The position numbers were made by a program, and so were the translations under genes. This document shows, one piece after another, positions 35,652 through 45,090 of a DNA stretch of 64,000 nt. Numbering within the stretch: position 1 is the first letter of the stretch; every line of letters starts with the position of its first letter. The notes under the pieces are model-generated. The model did no database searches and was not told where the DNA came from. It saw nothing but the letters and a program-made list of their open reading frames with translations. Source of the DNA: CAZVNZ01 sp964628515 (GTDB lineage Bacteria > Bacillota > Clostridia > Christensenellales > Christensenellaceae); contig CAZVNZ010000016.1 of NCBI GenBank assembly GCA_964628515.1, forward strand, positions 1 through 64,000, read 5' to 3'.

Positions 35652-36413
35652 ATGCTTAGAAGCTTATACATTGCAGGCACGGGGATGATAACTCAACGTG
35701 CAAGAATGAATGTACTGACAAACGATATATCAAACGCAGACACATCCGGCTACAAGAGCGACCAAACTATTTCCCGTTCCTTTCCGGATATGCTACTAAG
35801 CAGACTTAACGACCCAAACATTATTGCTCGTGCCCCACAAGTAGGCCCTCTAAACACAGGCATACATATAGACGAAATTATTACGGATTTCGAGCAAGGG
35901 CCAATGGAGCAAACAGGGTTAATAACAGATTTGGCAATAACGGGCAGAGGTTTTTTTGCGGTACAAACACCACAGGGTGTGCAATACACAAGAAACGGAG
36001 CTTTTCAGGTTAATTTAAACGGAGAGCTTGTAACCCAAGACGGCTACTATGTACTAAACAACGCAGGTGGCAGGATAAACGTAGGCACCTCCGGAGATTT
36101 TTCGGTAAATGCTAACGGAGCTATTACCGCAAATGGGCAAGTAGTAGGTACTTTAGGAATATACACCTTCCAAACGGAAGGTGGCTTAAGAAAACAGGGT
36201 AACAACAACTTTACCCACATAAACAACGAGGCACCCACACTAACGCAAAACACAGTTTTAATGCAAGGCTTTCTGGAAGGCTCTAATGTAGATATAGCAA
36301 AAAGCACGGTTGATATGCTTATGATAAACAGAGTATACGAGAGCAACCAAAGAATACTTAAAATGGTGGACGAATCTTTAGCAAGAACTGTAAACGATAT
36401 TGCAAAGTTTTAA
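35652..36413 (+). CDS. flgF: Flagellar distal rod protein, FlgF/FlhO-like
   Basis: This 253-residue flagellar axial protein is exported to form the rod. It has the N-terminal flg_bb_rod motif (NVLTNDISNADTSGYKSD), the central DLAITGRGFFAVQTPQG segment and the C-terminal LEGSNVDIAKSTVDMLMINRVYESNQR motif. It is paired with a second rod-type protein of equal length 15 bp downstream, like flhO-flhP of B. subtilis. I assign it as the FlgF/FlhO member because its rod motif is the more divergent one; the reverse assignment is possible. Confidence 0.9.
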   Translation: MLRSLYIAGTGMITQRARMNVLTNDISNADTSGYKSDQTISRSFPDMLLSRLNDPNIIARAPQVGPLNTGIHIDEIITDFEQGPMEQTGLITDLAITGRGFFAVQTPQGVQYTRNGAFQVNLNGELVTQDGYYVLNNAGGRINVGTSGDFSVNANGAITANGQVVGTLGIYTFQTEGGLRKQGNNNFTHINNEAPTLTQNTVLMQGFLEGSNVDIAKSTVDMLMINRVYESNQRILKMVDESLARTVNDIAKF

Positions 36414-36427
36414 TTAAGGAGTAAATT

Positions 36428-37189
36428 ATGTTACAAGCAACGCATACGGCAGCATTAGGAATATCATCACAGCAAAAAAGGTTAGATGTAATATCAAATA
36501 ATATGGCAAACGTAAATACTTTAGGGTTTAAAGGCTCTAACGTAAACTTTAAGGATGCGCTGTACCAAACAATGCTAAGACCAAACCAACCTCAAGGTAA
36601 TGTTAATTTAAGATTGGGGCACGGTACACTGGTTGCAGGTATTGTTAAGGACTTCGGGCAGGGCACATATATAGAAACGGGTGTAGAAACAGACTTATAC
36701 TTAGAAGGTGACGGCTTTTTCTCCGTACTTAGCAAAAACGGACAGCGTTTATACACAAGAGACGGAAGTTTTACAAAAAGTGTAGAGGCGGACGGCACCT
36801 ACCTTGTAACTCGCTTAGGAATGTATGTACTTGATGCCAATGGGCAAAAAATAAGATTGCAAGGAGAAAGTTTTAACGTATCTCAAGATGGTTATATATC
36901 CGAGGACGGAGGGCAACCCTACGCAAGAATTGGGGTTTACAACTATCCTCAACGAGAAGGCTTAGAAGCTGTTTCCGACAACTTATTTACCACAACGGTA
37001 GCTTCGGGAAATCCGCAACTTATGCCGGCACAAAGCATTAAAATAACTCAAAAGGTTTTAGAAGGCTCTAATGTAAACATCGGAGACCAAATGACAAAAC
37101 TAATTAGGACACAAAGGATATTTTCGCTAAACTCTAAGGCATTAACCCAAGCGGATCAAATGGACGGAGTTGCAAACCAATTACGATAA
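36428..37189 (+). CDS. flgG: Flagellar distal rod protein, FlgG/FlhP-like
   Basis: This is a 253-residue axial rod protein. It has the canonical N-terminal motif (LDVISNNMANVNTLGFKGS), central LYLEGDGFFSVLSKNGQ and C-terminal LEGSNVNIGDQMTKLIRTQRIFSLNSK. TAAGGAG precedes the ATG. It is a paralogue of the upstream gene and would be co-transcribed with it from the sigma-28-type promoter at 35591. Confidence 0.92.
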   Translation: MLQATHTAALGISSQQKRLDVISNNMANVNTLGFKGSNVNFKDALYQTMLRPNQPQGNVNLRLGHGTLVAGIVKDFGQGTYIETGVETDLYLEGDGFFSVLSKNGQRLYTRDGSFTKSVEADGTYLVTRLGMYVLDANGQKIRLQGESFNVSQDGYISEDGGQPYARIGVYNYPQREGLEAVSDNLFTTTVASGNPQLMPAQSIKITQKVLEGSNVNIGDQMTKLIRTQRIFSLNSKALTQADQMDGVANQLR

Positions 37190-37209
37190 TAATGGGGGAG
37201 GTACAATAA

Positions 37210-37620
37210 ATGGGATTAAACGATTTTAAAAAATGCAAAAAGTGTGGTAATATTTTCAGATATATTGGAAATCCTCTTTGCCCCAAATGCGTTAATAAAA
37301 TGGAGGACGAATTTAAAGAAATTAAAGACTACCTCTACAAAAATGCAAACGCAACGGTAAAAGAAATTGCAGACGAGCTGGAAATAGACGAAAAAACCAT
37401 AATACACTTTATAAAAGAAGGACGCTTAGAGATGAAGAGCGCAGACGGCTCAATAGTATGCGAAAAATGCGGAATGGCAATTACAAGCGGAAGGCTTTGC
37501 AAAAACTGCTCCACAAATTTATCAGAAAAACTAAGCAGTGTGCTACCGCAAGAGCCTAAAAAACAGCAATCAACGTTAAGTAGCACAAAAACAGGAAGCA
37601 AAATGCACATAGAAAGGTAA
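37210..37620 (+). CDS. yvyF: YvyF-like flagellar operon protein
   Basis: This 136-residue protein has a four-Cys zinc ribbon at the N-terminus (CKKCGNIF ... CPKC), an HTH-like middle (KEIADELEIDEKTIIHFIKEG) and a second zinc-ribbon-like element (CEKCGMAI ... CKNC). It matches the YvyF/TIGR03826 family found directly before flgM in Bacillus and many clostridia. The proposed role is regulation of flagellar genes; its mechanism is not established here. Confidence 0.88.
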   Translation: MGLNDFKKCKKCGNIFRYIGNPLCPKCVNKMEDEFKEIKDYLYKNANATVKEIADELEIDEKTIIHFIKEGRLEMKSADGSIVCEKCGMAITSGRLCKNCSTNLSEKLSSVLPQEPKKQQSTLSSTKTGSKMHIER

Positions 37621-37652
37621 TATACAAAAATAGTATAGGAAAGGTGATTAAC

Positions 37653-37937
37653 ATGAAAATCGATATGCCATCAATCTACGCTGTAAATAACTACAAGATA
37701 AACAGCACAAAACCGATAAGTCCGGCTAAAGCACAAACGGTTGCTCAAAAGGACGATTCTAACTTTTCTAACGATGCTACTTTATTTGCAGATGTGTTAA
37801 GAAATGTAAAATCTATGATAAACGAAAGAATAAACACACCTGCTGCAAATTTAGAAGGCATTAACGAAGCGGTTAAGGATAATAGTTATGGTGTAAACAC
37901 ACAAGATTTAGCTATAAATATTTTGCTTAACAAATAA
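37653..37937 (+). CDS. flgM: Anti-sigma-28 factor FlgM
   Basis: This 94-residue polar protein has an FlgM-like C-terminal half (RNVKSMINERINTPAANLEGINEAV). FlgM holds the flagellar sigma factor inactive until the hook is complete and FlgM is exported. The ATG at 37653 is preferred with AGGAAAGG about 8 bp upstream; a GTG at 37644 lies inside that site. The position between yvyF and flgN is the conserved one. Confidence 0.85.
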   Translation: MKIDMPSIYAVNNYKINSTKPISPAKAQTVAQKDDSNFSNDATLFADVLRNVKSMINERINTPAANLEGINEAVKDNSYGVNTQDLAINILLNK

Positions 37938-37950
37938 TAAGGTGTTATTA

Positions 37951-38445
37951 ATGATAAATAAAATAATCGAGTTACTTACGGAGCAAAAAAAAATATACAG
38001 CGAAATACTAGAGTTGTCCAAAGAAAAACAGCAGGCAATAATAGATAGCGATGCTCAAAAGGTAAATGAAATTGTTAAAGCGGAGTGGGAAAAGCTAAAT
38101 ATAGCCACCGAGCTTGAAAAAAACAGGGTAGCCTGTGTAAAAGATTTAATTGCCAAACAAAACTTAGATGTGGATAATTTAACTTTATCTCAAATAGCTA
38201 AGCAGGGCAACGAAGATCAACAAAAAAAATTAAATGGGCTAAGGGACGACTTAGTGGCCATAACAAAAGAGCAAAAGGAAGTAAACGAAAAAAGCAAAGG
38301 TATTCTTGATTTGCATTTTGAGTATATGGATTTTATGGTAAATAATTTCCTAAAAGAAACTCAACTCAGCAACATATACGGAAATTCCGGAGATTTGGCG
38401 GATACCACTTCCAACAACAAAGGGCTTATAGATAATCAAGCGTAA
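37951..38445 (+). CDS. flgN: FlgN-family export chaperone
   Basis: This 164-residue, mainly alpha-helical, charged protein shows the FlgN pattern (LLTEQKKIYSEILELSKEKQQAIIDSD split over helix 1; LDLHFEYMDFMVNNFLKE near the end). It is the expected cytoplasmic chaperone for the hook-filament junction proteins FlgK and FlgL, whose genes follow directly. The ATG at 37951 is chosen because AAGGTG is 6 bp upstream. Confidence 0.88.
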   Translation: MINKIIELLTEQKKIYSEILELSKEKQQAIIDSDAQKVNEIVKAEWEKLNIATELEKNRVACVKDLIAKQNLDVDNLTLSQIAKQGNEDQQKKLNGLRDDLVAITKEQKEVNEKSKGILDLHFEYMDFMVNNFLKETQLSNIYGNSGDLADTTSNNKGLIDNQA

Positions 38446-38471
38446 CTTATGCAAATAATGGAGAATAAATA

Positions 38472-40022
38472 ATGAGATCAACTTTTTTAGGATTAGAAAT
38501 AGGAAAGAGAGGACTGTTTGTAGCTCAGGGGCAACAAGATATTACAGGGCATAATATTGCTAATGTAGATACCGTTGGTTTTACAAGGCAAAGAATGTCT
38601 ACGGCATCTATTGCACCTAAATCCGGTTATTCTGTCTTTAATGTAGATAAAGGCACAGCCTACGGACACGGTGTCGAGGCTGTAAGCATCGAGCAGATAA
38701 GAAATCCGTTTTTGGATTACCAATACAGAAAAGAAAATGCAACCACAAGCCAATGGCAAGCTAAAGAGCAGTTTTTTGGCTATGTGGAATCTCTTTTTAA
38801 CAACGAGTTAGACTCGTTAGATGTGGCATCGGGTATTTCCAGCACATTTAATAATTTTTACAGAAGTTTATACAAATTAGTAGAAGACCCTGCTGATAAA
38901 ACTATACGTACAAACCTTAAGGAAAGTGCAGACAAACTAACGGAAAATATGAATTATTACTATTCCAGATTGTTAGAACAACAAACAAACCTAAACCTAA
39001 CAATTAAGGAATCTACCATGCAAATTAACGATTTAGCAGAGCAAATCGCAGATTTAAACCGCCAGATTTTCGGGTTTGAACTCTCGGGCGCTAAAGCTAA
39101 CGATTTAAGAGACCAAAGAAACTTAATGTTAGACGAGCTTTCTACTTTGGTTAATATAGAGACTTTTGAAGACAACAAAGGGTATTTAAACGTACAAATA
39201 GACGGCAAATACTTGATTAGAGCAACTACATTTAATCAACTTGAGGTTAAGGAAACCAAATCTAACCCCATTTCCGGCTCTAACGGCGAGCCAAAACTGT
39301 ACGAAATTTACTGGAAAGACCAATTCGGCGGAGAAGCCACAGATAAGCTAAACATAAGAGACGGTGCAATTAAAGGATATATGGATATTAGAGACGGCTC
39401 TATTACAGGACAAATAGGTATACCTTATGTTATGAATCTACTAAACGATTTATGCGCCAAAATTGTAGAAGAAGTAAACGCAATACACACAAAGGGTTAT
39501 ACAATGCCGTATAAAGACGCAAACGGTGTAAGCACAACTTCTAAAAACGGAATAAACTTTTTTGAGCCTGCAAAACCGGGGGAGAGAATTACGGCACAAA
39601 ATATGAGGCTTTCCTCGGATATTTTAGCCAATATATATAACATTGCCGCATCGGATATGCCCATAGTAGAAGGCGACGATAACGAGCAAAGAGGTAACAG
39701 CAAAAACGCATTAAAGCTTTCCGAGTTAATAGGCAAGGTTGATTCTTCTGGAAATCCGGATAACTTTGACAGCCACTTTAAAAACATAATTACAGGTACC
39801 GGTCTGGAAATGAGCAAAATAAGCAAAACATATAAAGCGCAGGATGTTATGAGAGCCCACGTGGTTACTCAAAAAAATTCCATATCCGCAGTTTCTTTAG
39901 ACGAAGAGATGACAAACATGGTAAGATTCGGGCATGCCTATACAGCGGCATCTCGTGTAATAACAACCATGGACGAGCAATTAGACACAATTATAAACAG
40001 AATGGGTATGGTTGGAAGATAA
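38472..40022 (+). CDS. flgK: Flagellar hook-associated protein 1
   Basis: This 516-residue junction protein connects hook and filament. The N-terminus has the axial motif (GQQDITGHNIANVDTVGFTRQ), YRKENATTSQW and QINDLAEQIADLNRQI follow, and the C-terminus ends in the D0-type helix (SLDEEMTNMVRFGHAYTAASR; TMDEQLDTIINRMG). Its neighbours, flgN upstream and flgL 21 bp downstream, agree. Confidence 0.96.
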   Translation: MRSTFLGLEIGKRGLFVAQGQQDITGHNIANVDTVGFTRQRMSTASIAPKSGYSVFNVDKGTAYGHGVEAVSIEQIRNPFLDYQYRKENATTSQWQAKEQFFGYVESLFNNELDSLDVASGISSTFNNFYRSLYKLVEDPADKTIRTNLKESADKLTENMNYYYSRLLEQQTNLNLTIKESTMQINDLAEQIADLNRQIFGFELSGAKANDLRDQRNLMLDELSTLVNIETFEDNKGYLNVQIDGKYLIRATTFNQLEVKETKSNPISGSNGEPKLYEIYWKDQFGGEATDKLNIRDGAIKGYMDIRDGSITGQIGIPYVMNLLNDLCAKIVEEVNAIHTKGYTMPYKDANGVSTTSKNGINFFEPAKPGERITAQNMRLSSDILANIYNIAASDMPIVEGDDNEQRGNSKNALKLSELIGKVDSSGNPDNFDSHFKNIITGTGLEMSKISKTYKAQDVMRAHVVTQKNSISAVSLDEEMTNMVRFGHAYTAASRVITTMDEQLDTIINRMGMVGR

Positions 40023-40043
40023 AAAAATAAGAGGTAAGTATAA

Positions 40044-41345
40044 ATGAGAATAACAAACTCAATGATGTCAGACAATTTAATGAGAAACTTATATAACGGT
40101 ATGTCTAAAATGGACAAATACAATGCCCAATTAGCTACCAACAGGCGTATTACAAGATTATCCGATGATGCCATAGGTGTGCTAAACAGCATGAACGCAA
40201 GACAGCGCTTATACAGAGTACAACAGTATCAGGAAAATGTAATTACTGCACGTAACTGGGTAGAGCAATCGGAAGTTGCGTTGCAAGATATCAGCAAAAA
40301 TCTTGTAAATATCAGAGAGACTCTGACAAATGCAGCAACAGACATAAACAACCCGGCGGATAAAAAGAATTTTGCAACACTAATTAATGAGATTAAAAGC
40401 CATATTATGCAGTCTTTAAACTCATCTATCGGAGATAAATTTTTATTTGCAGGATATAATACAACAAAAGCACCATTTAGTGTTGATGCAAACGGAAAAG
40501 TGTTGTATAATGGAAAGGACATATCAAACCCTGCTTATATGGCAGACAGAACTCCAACGGCGAGGGCTGTAAGCGATACAACATACGCTACAAATATAGC
40601 ATGGGACCCTGCAACTCCCATAGGCGCACAAATGACGGATAAATACTATTTTACCGCCAACACCAGTAAGAGTATGCTGACTGTTAAAGATTCCGTAGGA
40701 AATTTTGTAGGAGAAGTACCATACAGCGCCATAGACCTTACTAACGGCAAGCTTGATTTAACAGGCATAGGACCAACAGGAAGTGGCGGAGAAGGCTTAG
40801 GTATAGTAGAATGGACGCCTGTTGCGCCATTGCCTACTAATCCGGACGATATACTAAAAGCCCAAGACGAAATTGCAAAAGCTCTTACAGATTCCTTTAT
40901 TACAACACCGTCGGGTGAGGAAATAGGGCAAAATATAGAGCTTGAAGTAGGATTTAATTTAAAAATGCAGGTATCCTTTACGGGTATAGATGTTGTGGGC
41001 ACGGGTGCCAATAATATGTTTAAAATATTAGACGACTTAGTTGCGGATTTAAACAACGATGCGCCTGTAAGTCAGCTAACGACCTATATTTCTAAGTTAG
41101 AAGGATTGCACGAAGGTGTACTAAATAACTTAGTTACGGTAGGTACACGTACAAATAAAGTGGATTCTTTAGATAACAGATACTCTCAAGATTACATAAG
41201 CTACGAGCAAATGAGAGCGGATGTAGAAGATATAGACCCTGCCCAAGTAATAATGCAGTTTAAAATGAGCGAGGCAATTTACAAACAAGCATTAGCAACG
41301 GGTGCAAGGGTAATACAGCCAACACTAATGGACTTTTTAAGATAG
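40044..41345 (+). CDS. flgL: Flagellar hook-associated protein 3
   Basis: This is a 433-residue flagellin-like junction protein. The N-terminal D0/D1 helices (MRITNSMMSDNLMRNLYNGM; QLATNRRITRLSDDAIGV) and C-terminal helix (MQFKMSEAIYKQALATGARVIQPTLMDFLR region) are typical. A central variable domain of ~200 residues makes it longer than B. subtilis FlgL (~300). AAGAGG is upstream of the ATG. Confidence 0.94.
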   Translation: MRITNSMMSDNLMRNLYNGMSKMDKYNAQLATNRRITRLSDDAIGVLNSMNARQRLYRVQQYQENVITARNWVEQSEVALQDISKNLVNIRETLTNAATDINNPADKKNFATLINEIKSHIMQSLNSSIGDKFLFAGYNTTKAPFSVDANGKVLYNGKDISNPAYMADRTPTARAVSDTTYATNIAWDPATPIGAQMTDKYYFTANTSKSMLTVKDSVGNFVGEVPYSAIDLTNGKLDLTGIGPTGSGGEGLGIVEWTPVAPLPTNPDDILKAQDEIAKALTDSFITTPSGEEIGQNIELEVGFNLKMQVSFTGIDVVGTGANNMFKILDDLVADLNNDAPVSQLTTYISKLEGLHEGVLNNLVTVGTRTNKVDSLDNRYSQDYISYEQMRADVEDIDPAQVIMQFKMSEAIYKQALATGARVIQPTLMDFLR

Positions 41346-41380
41346 TATCTTATTTTAAATAAATAGTAGGAGGGATATTA

Positions 41381-41989
41381 ATGAAAAGAATAAGTATTGA
41401 AACAAGTCGCCCGGTACTTGATATTACCTCTACAAGAGCCAAACTCTCGATAGAGACAAAAATCAGGAAATTTAATTCTCAAAACACGCCACCTGTTATG
41501 CGTTCTAACCCAAAAGGTGCTACCTTTAAGATAGATTGGGGTAAAATACGCTCGGAATCCGGACTGAGAACACCGGAAAGACAGATGCAAATGCAAAAGG
41601 CGCAAGACCGCCAGTTAGTACAAGAGGCGATTTCAAGAACTGTATCTAACGGAGACTATGTCTTACAGTTAGAAAATTATATGGGGAGTAAATCAGACCC
41701 ATTAGCTCAAACTGTCGTTAATAATATGGAAAGCGATCTTCCGGAAATTAACGTAACTTCTATGCCACAAAGCTCTCCCGTCGGGGCAGAGTGGGATGTT
41801 GGCGGAGTTAATATAGAATGGGAGCAGGGCAACTTAAAAGTAGATTGGCAAAACGATTATATGCCAAACATTACGGTTACACCTCATTCTGTGGAAATAC
41901 GACTAAAAGGGGAGATGGCAGTTAAAATATCCGTAAACGAGGATAATTTAGCACCTGTTGTAGGCAGACAGCTAAACAAGGTTATTTAG
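41381..41989 (+). CDS. YviE-like (DUF6470) flagellar-locus protein
   Basis: This 202-residue protein lies between flgL and fliW, where B. subtilis has yviE. The N-terminus (SIETSRPVLDITSTRAKLSIETK) and the internal GNLKVDWQNDYMPNITVTPHSVEIRLKGE are typical of the DUF6470 family. No signal peptide or membrane segment is seen. The function in this family is not established. AGGAGGG precedes the ATG. Confidence 0.8.
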   Translation: MKRISIETSRPVLDITSTRAKLSIETKIRKFNSQNTPPVMRSNPKGATFKIDWGKIRSESGLRTPERQMQMQKAQDRQLVQEAISRTVSNGDYVLQLENYMGSKSDPLAQTVVNNMESDLPEINVTSMPQSSPVGAEWDVGGVNIEWEQGNLKVDWQNDYMPNITVTPHSVEIRLKGEMAVKISVNEDNLAPVVGRQLNKVI

Positions 41990-42092
41990 CGGTATTGAGC
42001 ATTTATCTAATAGCAAAAATAACAAAAAATAAATGCAAAGCAGGGGATTTATGTATTGCATTAATGTGCCTTTGGCACTTAAAAATGTTTTA

Positions 42093-42120
42093 TTGCAAAA
42101 AAAAATTTTTCTTGTATAAT
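42093..42120 (+). promoter_or_regulatory. Promoter of fliW-csrA
   Basis: TTGCAA (42093-42098), a 16-bp A/T-tract spacer and TATAAT (42115-42120) lie 37 bp before fliW. A small GTGCC-TTT-GGCAC hairpin at 42065-42077 just upstream may reduce read-through from flgL-yviE. Confidence 0.65.
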
Positions 42121-42157
42121 AAATAACAGGGAAAATTTTTTTTAATGGAGGTTAATC

Positions 42158-42649
42158 ATGCAAGTAAACTCAAATAGATTTGGCAATTTAGAAGTGGACG
42201 ACAGTAGTATTATTACTTTTCCCGGTGGAATTCCGGGTTTTGAAGATAGTGAAAGATATGTAATAGTAAATTGCGAGCAAACAGACCCAATCCAATGGCT
42301 AATAAGTGTGGACGAGGAAGGTATTTCCTTGCCTGTTATAAACCCGTTCTTATTAATTTCGGATTACAGCATAGAAATTAGCGACGAAGAATTAGACATC
42401 ATACAAACTCACAACCAAGAAGAAATCGTAATTTATAATGTTATGGTGCTATACGAAAGCCTACAAGACATGACGGTAAATTTATTGGCGCCAATGGTTA
42501 TTAACACAAAAAAAATGATAGGCATACAAATAGCTATGGAAAACACTAACTACGAAATCAAAACTAAAGCATACGGCTATTTATTGGAATATTACAATAG
42601 AATACAACAGGAGGATAGTAATAATGTTAGTGCTGACAAGAAAGAATAA
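42158..42649 (+). CDS. fliW: Flagellar assembly factor FliW (CsrA antagonist)
   Basis: This is a 163-residue cytoplasmic protein that in B. subtilis binds either unassembled flagellin or CsrA. Characteristic segments are FPGGIPGFEDSERYVIV near the start and NLLAPMVINTKKMIGIQ in the C-terminal half. Its last 26 bp overlap the csrA start, so the two are translationally coupled at a fixed ratio. GGAGG precedes the ATG. Together with csrA and the hairpin before flagellin it forms a full feedback loop. Confidence 0.95.
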   Translation: MQVNSNRFGNLEVDDSSIITFPGGIPGFEDSERYVIVNCEQTDPIQWLISVDEEGISLPVINPFLLISDYSIEISDEELDIIQTHNQEEIVIYNVMVLYESLQDMTVNLLAPMVINTKKMIGIQIAMENTNYEIKTKAYGYLLEYYNRIQQEDSNNVSADKKE

Positions 42650-42860
42650 CGAATCCATCTTAATTGGAGAAGATATTAAAATTACTGTTGTAGCAATAGA
42701 ATCCGATAGAGTAAAAATAGGTATAGATGCACCAAAAAGTATGCGTATTTTCAGATACGAGACACTAAAGAAAATAGTATCCGAAAATCAATTAGCGGTA
42801 AATGTAAACATAGATTTAAGCGAACTTAAACAGCTAAAAGAAAAAAAAGATAACAAATAA
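42624..42860 (+). CDS. csrA: Carbon storage regulator CsrA
   Basis: This 78-residue RNA-binding dimer starts MLVLTRKNNESILIGEDI and carries the VKIGIDAPKSMRIFR core that binds GGA motifs in RNA hairpin loops. It is slightly longer than E. coli CsrA (61) through a charged C-terminal tail. In Firmicutes that extension provides the FliW-binding region. Its start lies within fliW (26-bp overlap) and is preceded by CAGGAGG. The likely main target is the flagellin leader at 45258-45273. Confidence 0.96.
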   Translation: MLVLTRKNNESILIGEDIKITVVAIESDRVKIGIDAPKSMRIFRYETLKKIVSENQLAVNVNIDLSELKQLKEKKDNK

Positions 42861-42881
42861 TTTTTCGCAACTAACAGCAAT

Positions 42882-42916
42882 TAACCGCACCTAATGTTTT
42901 AAGTGCGGTTGTTTAT
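42882..42916 (+). terminator. Probable terminator after csrA
   Basis: AACCGCAC (42882-42889) pairs with GTGCGGTT (42902-42909), followed by GTTTATTTT. It separates csrA from the glycosyltransferase gene, possibly with read-through. Confidence 0.65.
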
Positions 42917-42933
42917 TTTAAGGAGCATAGATA

Positions 42934-45081
42934 ATGGATAAAAAAATTCTGCTTACCATAGGTATGATAGTAAAAAACGAAGAAGAAGTTTTAGAGAGAT
43001 GCTTAAAATCCCTTATGCCTATTATGGAGGCAATTTCTTGCGAGCTTATTATTACAGATACGGGCTCTACGGACAAAACGGTAGAAATAGCCAAAAAATA
43101 TACAGATAACATTTTGTATTTTGAGTGGTGCAATAATTTTGCAAAAGCAAGAAATACGGGTTGGTACGCCGCAAAAGGCGAGTGGTTTTTGTATATAGAT
43201 GCAGACGAATATTTTATAGATGCAAAAGAATTTATAGACTTTTTTACTTCAAACCAAGCGCAAAAATATAACTCCATCTACTTAGGTATAAGGTCTATCA
43301 GGCAAGATGGTCTGTATGCCAATTCTTTTTCTTACAGATGTACACGAACTGCAAATAAAGCAAATTGCTTTGTGGGGGAAGTACACGAGGCATTGCCTTA
43401 TATAGATCCTGTAAAAAGTATGCCTGTTATATTAGAACATACAGGCTATGATTTTACCGATAAAACACTCCTTAAAAGAAAAAGCGAGAGAAACATCCCC
43501 ATTTTACTTGAGATGTATAAGGAAAATCCTAACAGATACAATGTTTACTTTCAACTCTTTTACGAGTACGATTCTGCAGAAATGTTTGACAAAGCAATAG
43601 AAATTGCTAAAAAAGGGGAAGAATATGAAAAAAAGACAGAAAACAGAAAGTGCTCCGTTTTTTTTACAAACTGCCAAATACGTATCCATTTTAAAAATGA
43701 GGAATATGCACTTGTAATTCAGTTAGGAGAGGCACTTTTTGCTTTTAATCCTCCGCCCGATATAGGAATGATAGATGTGTACGCTATGATGGGTGTAGCT
43801 TATTATTATTCCGGTATGTACGAATTATCTATTAGCCATTGCAAAAAATATTTTGAGTATTTAAAACAATATAGGGAAAAAAAATTACAACGAAGTATAA
43901 ATTCTCTTATGCCGGTGGTTTTTTATGATGCTGATTTTTATTATCATCAATTTAATATGTTTATTGCCCTAAGTTATATAAAATTAAACAATTACAAACT
44001 TGCTTTTGATTATGCTAAAAAAATAAATTTATATGAGGCTAAGTTAATAGAAGTAAAGGGATACGAGCTTAAGCTAAATATAGCAAACGAACTAAAAAAG
44101 CCGGATTTAGTTTTAGAAGAGTACAACCTGATTGCGCATCCGAGTATAGATTTAAAAAAATACAGAGCCTTTTTTAAAGCATGCGAAAACTATATTATGA
44201 CAGACAAAGAAAAATACAACTATTTCGTCAACTATTTTGCCAACGCAAAATACGACAGCCCCTATTTCCAATTAAATAAACTAAGGTGCCATTATAAAAA
44301 TAATAATGTTGATGAAGCAGTTAAAATACTAAAGTGGTTTGAAGAAAATACAGAAGATATATCCGAGTATTTTTCCGATATTATATACATTGCATATAAA
44401 CTAAACTATAACTTGAAAAATATTTTATCAAAACTTACTTTGGAAAAAACAAGAATGCTTTTAGACAGGCTTATAGAATTAAATAAAGATAAACTACTGA
44501 CATATAATCCAGAGACACCTGAAATAGCAGAGTATTTTTCTAAAGAAAATTATTCAAATTCTATTGAAATGATGTATTGCGCTCTGACTTTAACGGAAAA
44601 CTACATAACTTCCTTTGGGTATATACCTAACGAGGATAACTTAGATATTTACTACGATTTCATTAATAATCTGTATATCTATACTGCAAATATTTATCAT
44701 GAAGAATTGTTATGTCCTGAAAACATTCATCATGTTCCCGGAGTGTATCGATTTGCCTACTATGCCTACAACGCAATGCTATGTAAAAATAGCAACGATT
44801 TAAAGGGCTTTATGAACTACACTAAATTAGCGGTTGCAGAAAAATCGAGTATTAAAAAAGTAATGGATGTAATTATAAGCAATTACGAAAATGAGCGTTT
44901 AAAAACCAACACTAAAGAGCAGGAATTTTCTATGTATGCAGAAAAACTAATAAAGCAAGCCAAACAGTTTATTGACAGCAAAAACTTTGATATGGCAAAG
45001 GAAATTGTTGTAGGATTAGACAAATTGCTGCCAAATGACTCACGAGTCGTAGAATTAAAGGAAAAGTTAAAAATAAATTAG
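42934..45081 (+). CDS. Family 2 glycosyltransferase with TPR-like repeats
   Basis: This is a 715-residue cytoplasmic protein. The N-terminal ~230 residues are a GT2 (GT-A fold) domain (TIGMIVKNEEEVLERCLKSL; ITDTGSTDKTVE; FAKARNTGW; the DxD-type metal site DADEY near residue 90). The remaining ~480 residues are helical tetratricopeptide-like repeats (ALSYIKLNNYKLAFDYAKKI). AAGGAG precedes the ATG. The place between csrA and flagellin suggests it glycosylates flagellin, as similar GT2-TPR proteins do in other Firmicutes; this is inference. It is absent from the same position in B. subtilis. Confidence 0.88.
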   Translation: MDKKILLTIGMIVKNEEEVLERCLKSLMPIMEAISCELIITDTGSTDKTVEIAKKYTDNILYFEWCNNFAKARNTGWYAAKGEWFLYIDADEYFIDAKEFIDFFTSNQAQKYNSIYLGIRSIRQDGLYANSFSYRCTRTANKANCFVGEVHEALPYIDPVKSMPVILEHTGYDFTDKTLLKRKSERNIPILLEMYKENPNRYNVYFQLFYEYDSAEMFDKAIEIAKKGEEYEKKTENRKCSVFFTNCQIRIHFKNEEYALVIQLGEALFAFNPPPDIGMIDVYAMMGVAYYYSGMYELSISHCKKYFEYLKQYREKKLQRSINSLMPVVFYDADFYYHQFNMFIALSYIKLNNYKLAFDYAKKINLYEAKLIEVKGYELKLNIANELKKPDLVLEEYNLIAHPSIDLKKYRAFFKACENYIMTDKEKYNYFVNYFANAKYDSPYFQLNKLRCHYKNNNVDEAVKILKWFEENTEDISEYFSDIIYIAYKLNYNLKNILSKLTLEKTRMLLDRLIELNKDKLLTYNPETPEIAEYFSKENYSNSIEMMYCALTLTENYITSFGYIPNEDNLDIYYDFINNLYIYTANIYHEELLCPENIHHVPGVYRFAYYAYNAMLCKNSNDLKGFMNYTKLAVAEKSSIKKVMDVIISNYENERLKTNTKEQEFSMYAEKLIKQAKQFIDSKNFDMAKEIVVGLDKLLPNDSRVVELKEKLKIN

Positions 45082-45090
45082 AATTATTAC

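Noticed and set aside
36428..37189. Frameshifted duplicate of the preceding rod gene
   Set aside because: Both rod genes are intact, 253 codons each, with distinct conserved motifs and own ribosome-binding sites. They are normal paralogues as in flhO-flhP.
42050..42120. Second sigma-28-type promoter before fliW
   Set aside because: No TAAA-N15-CGATAT arrangement is present; a sigma-A-like TTGCAA-16-TATAAT fits better.
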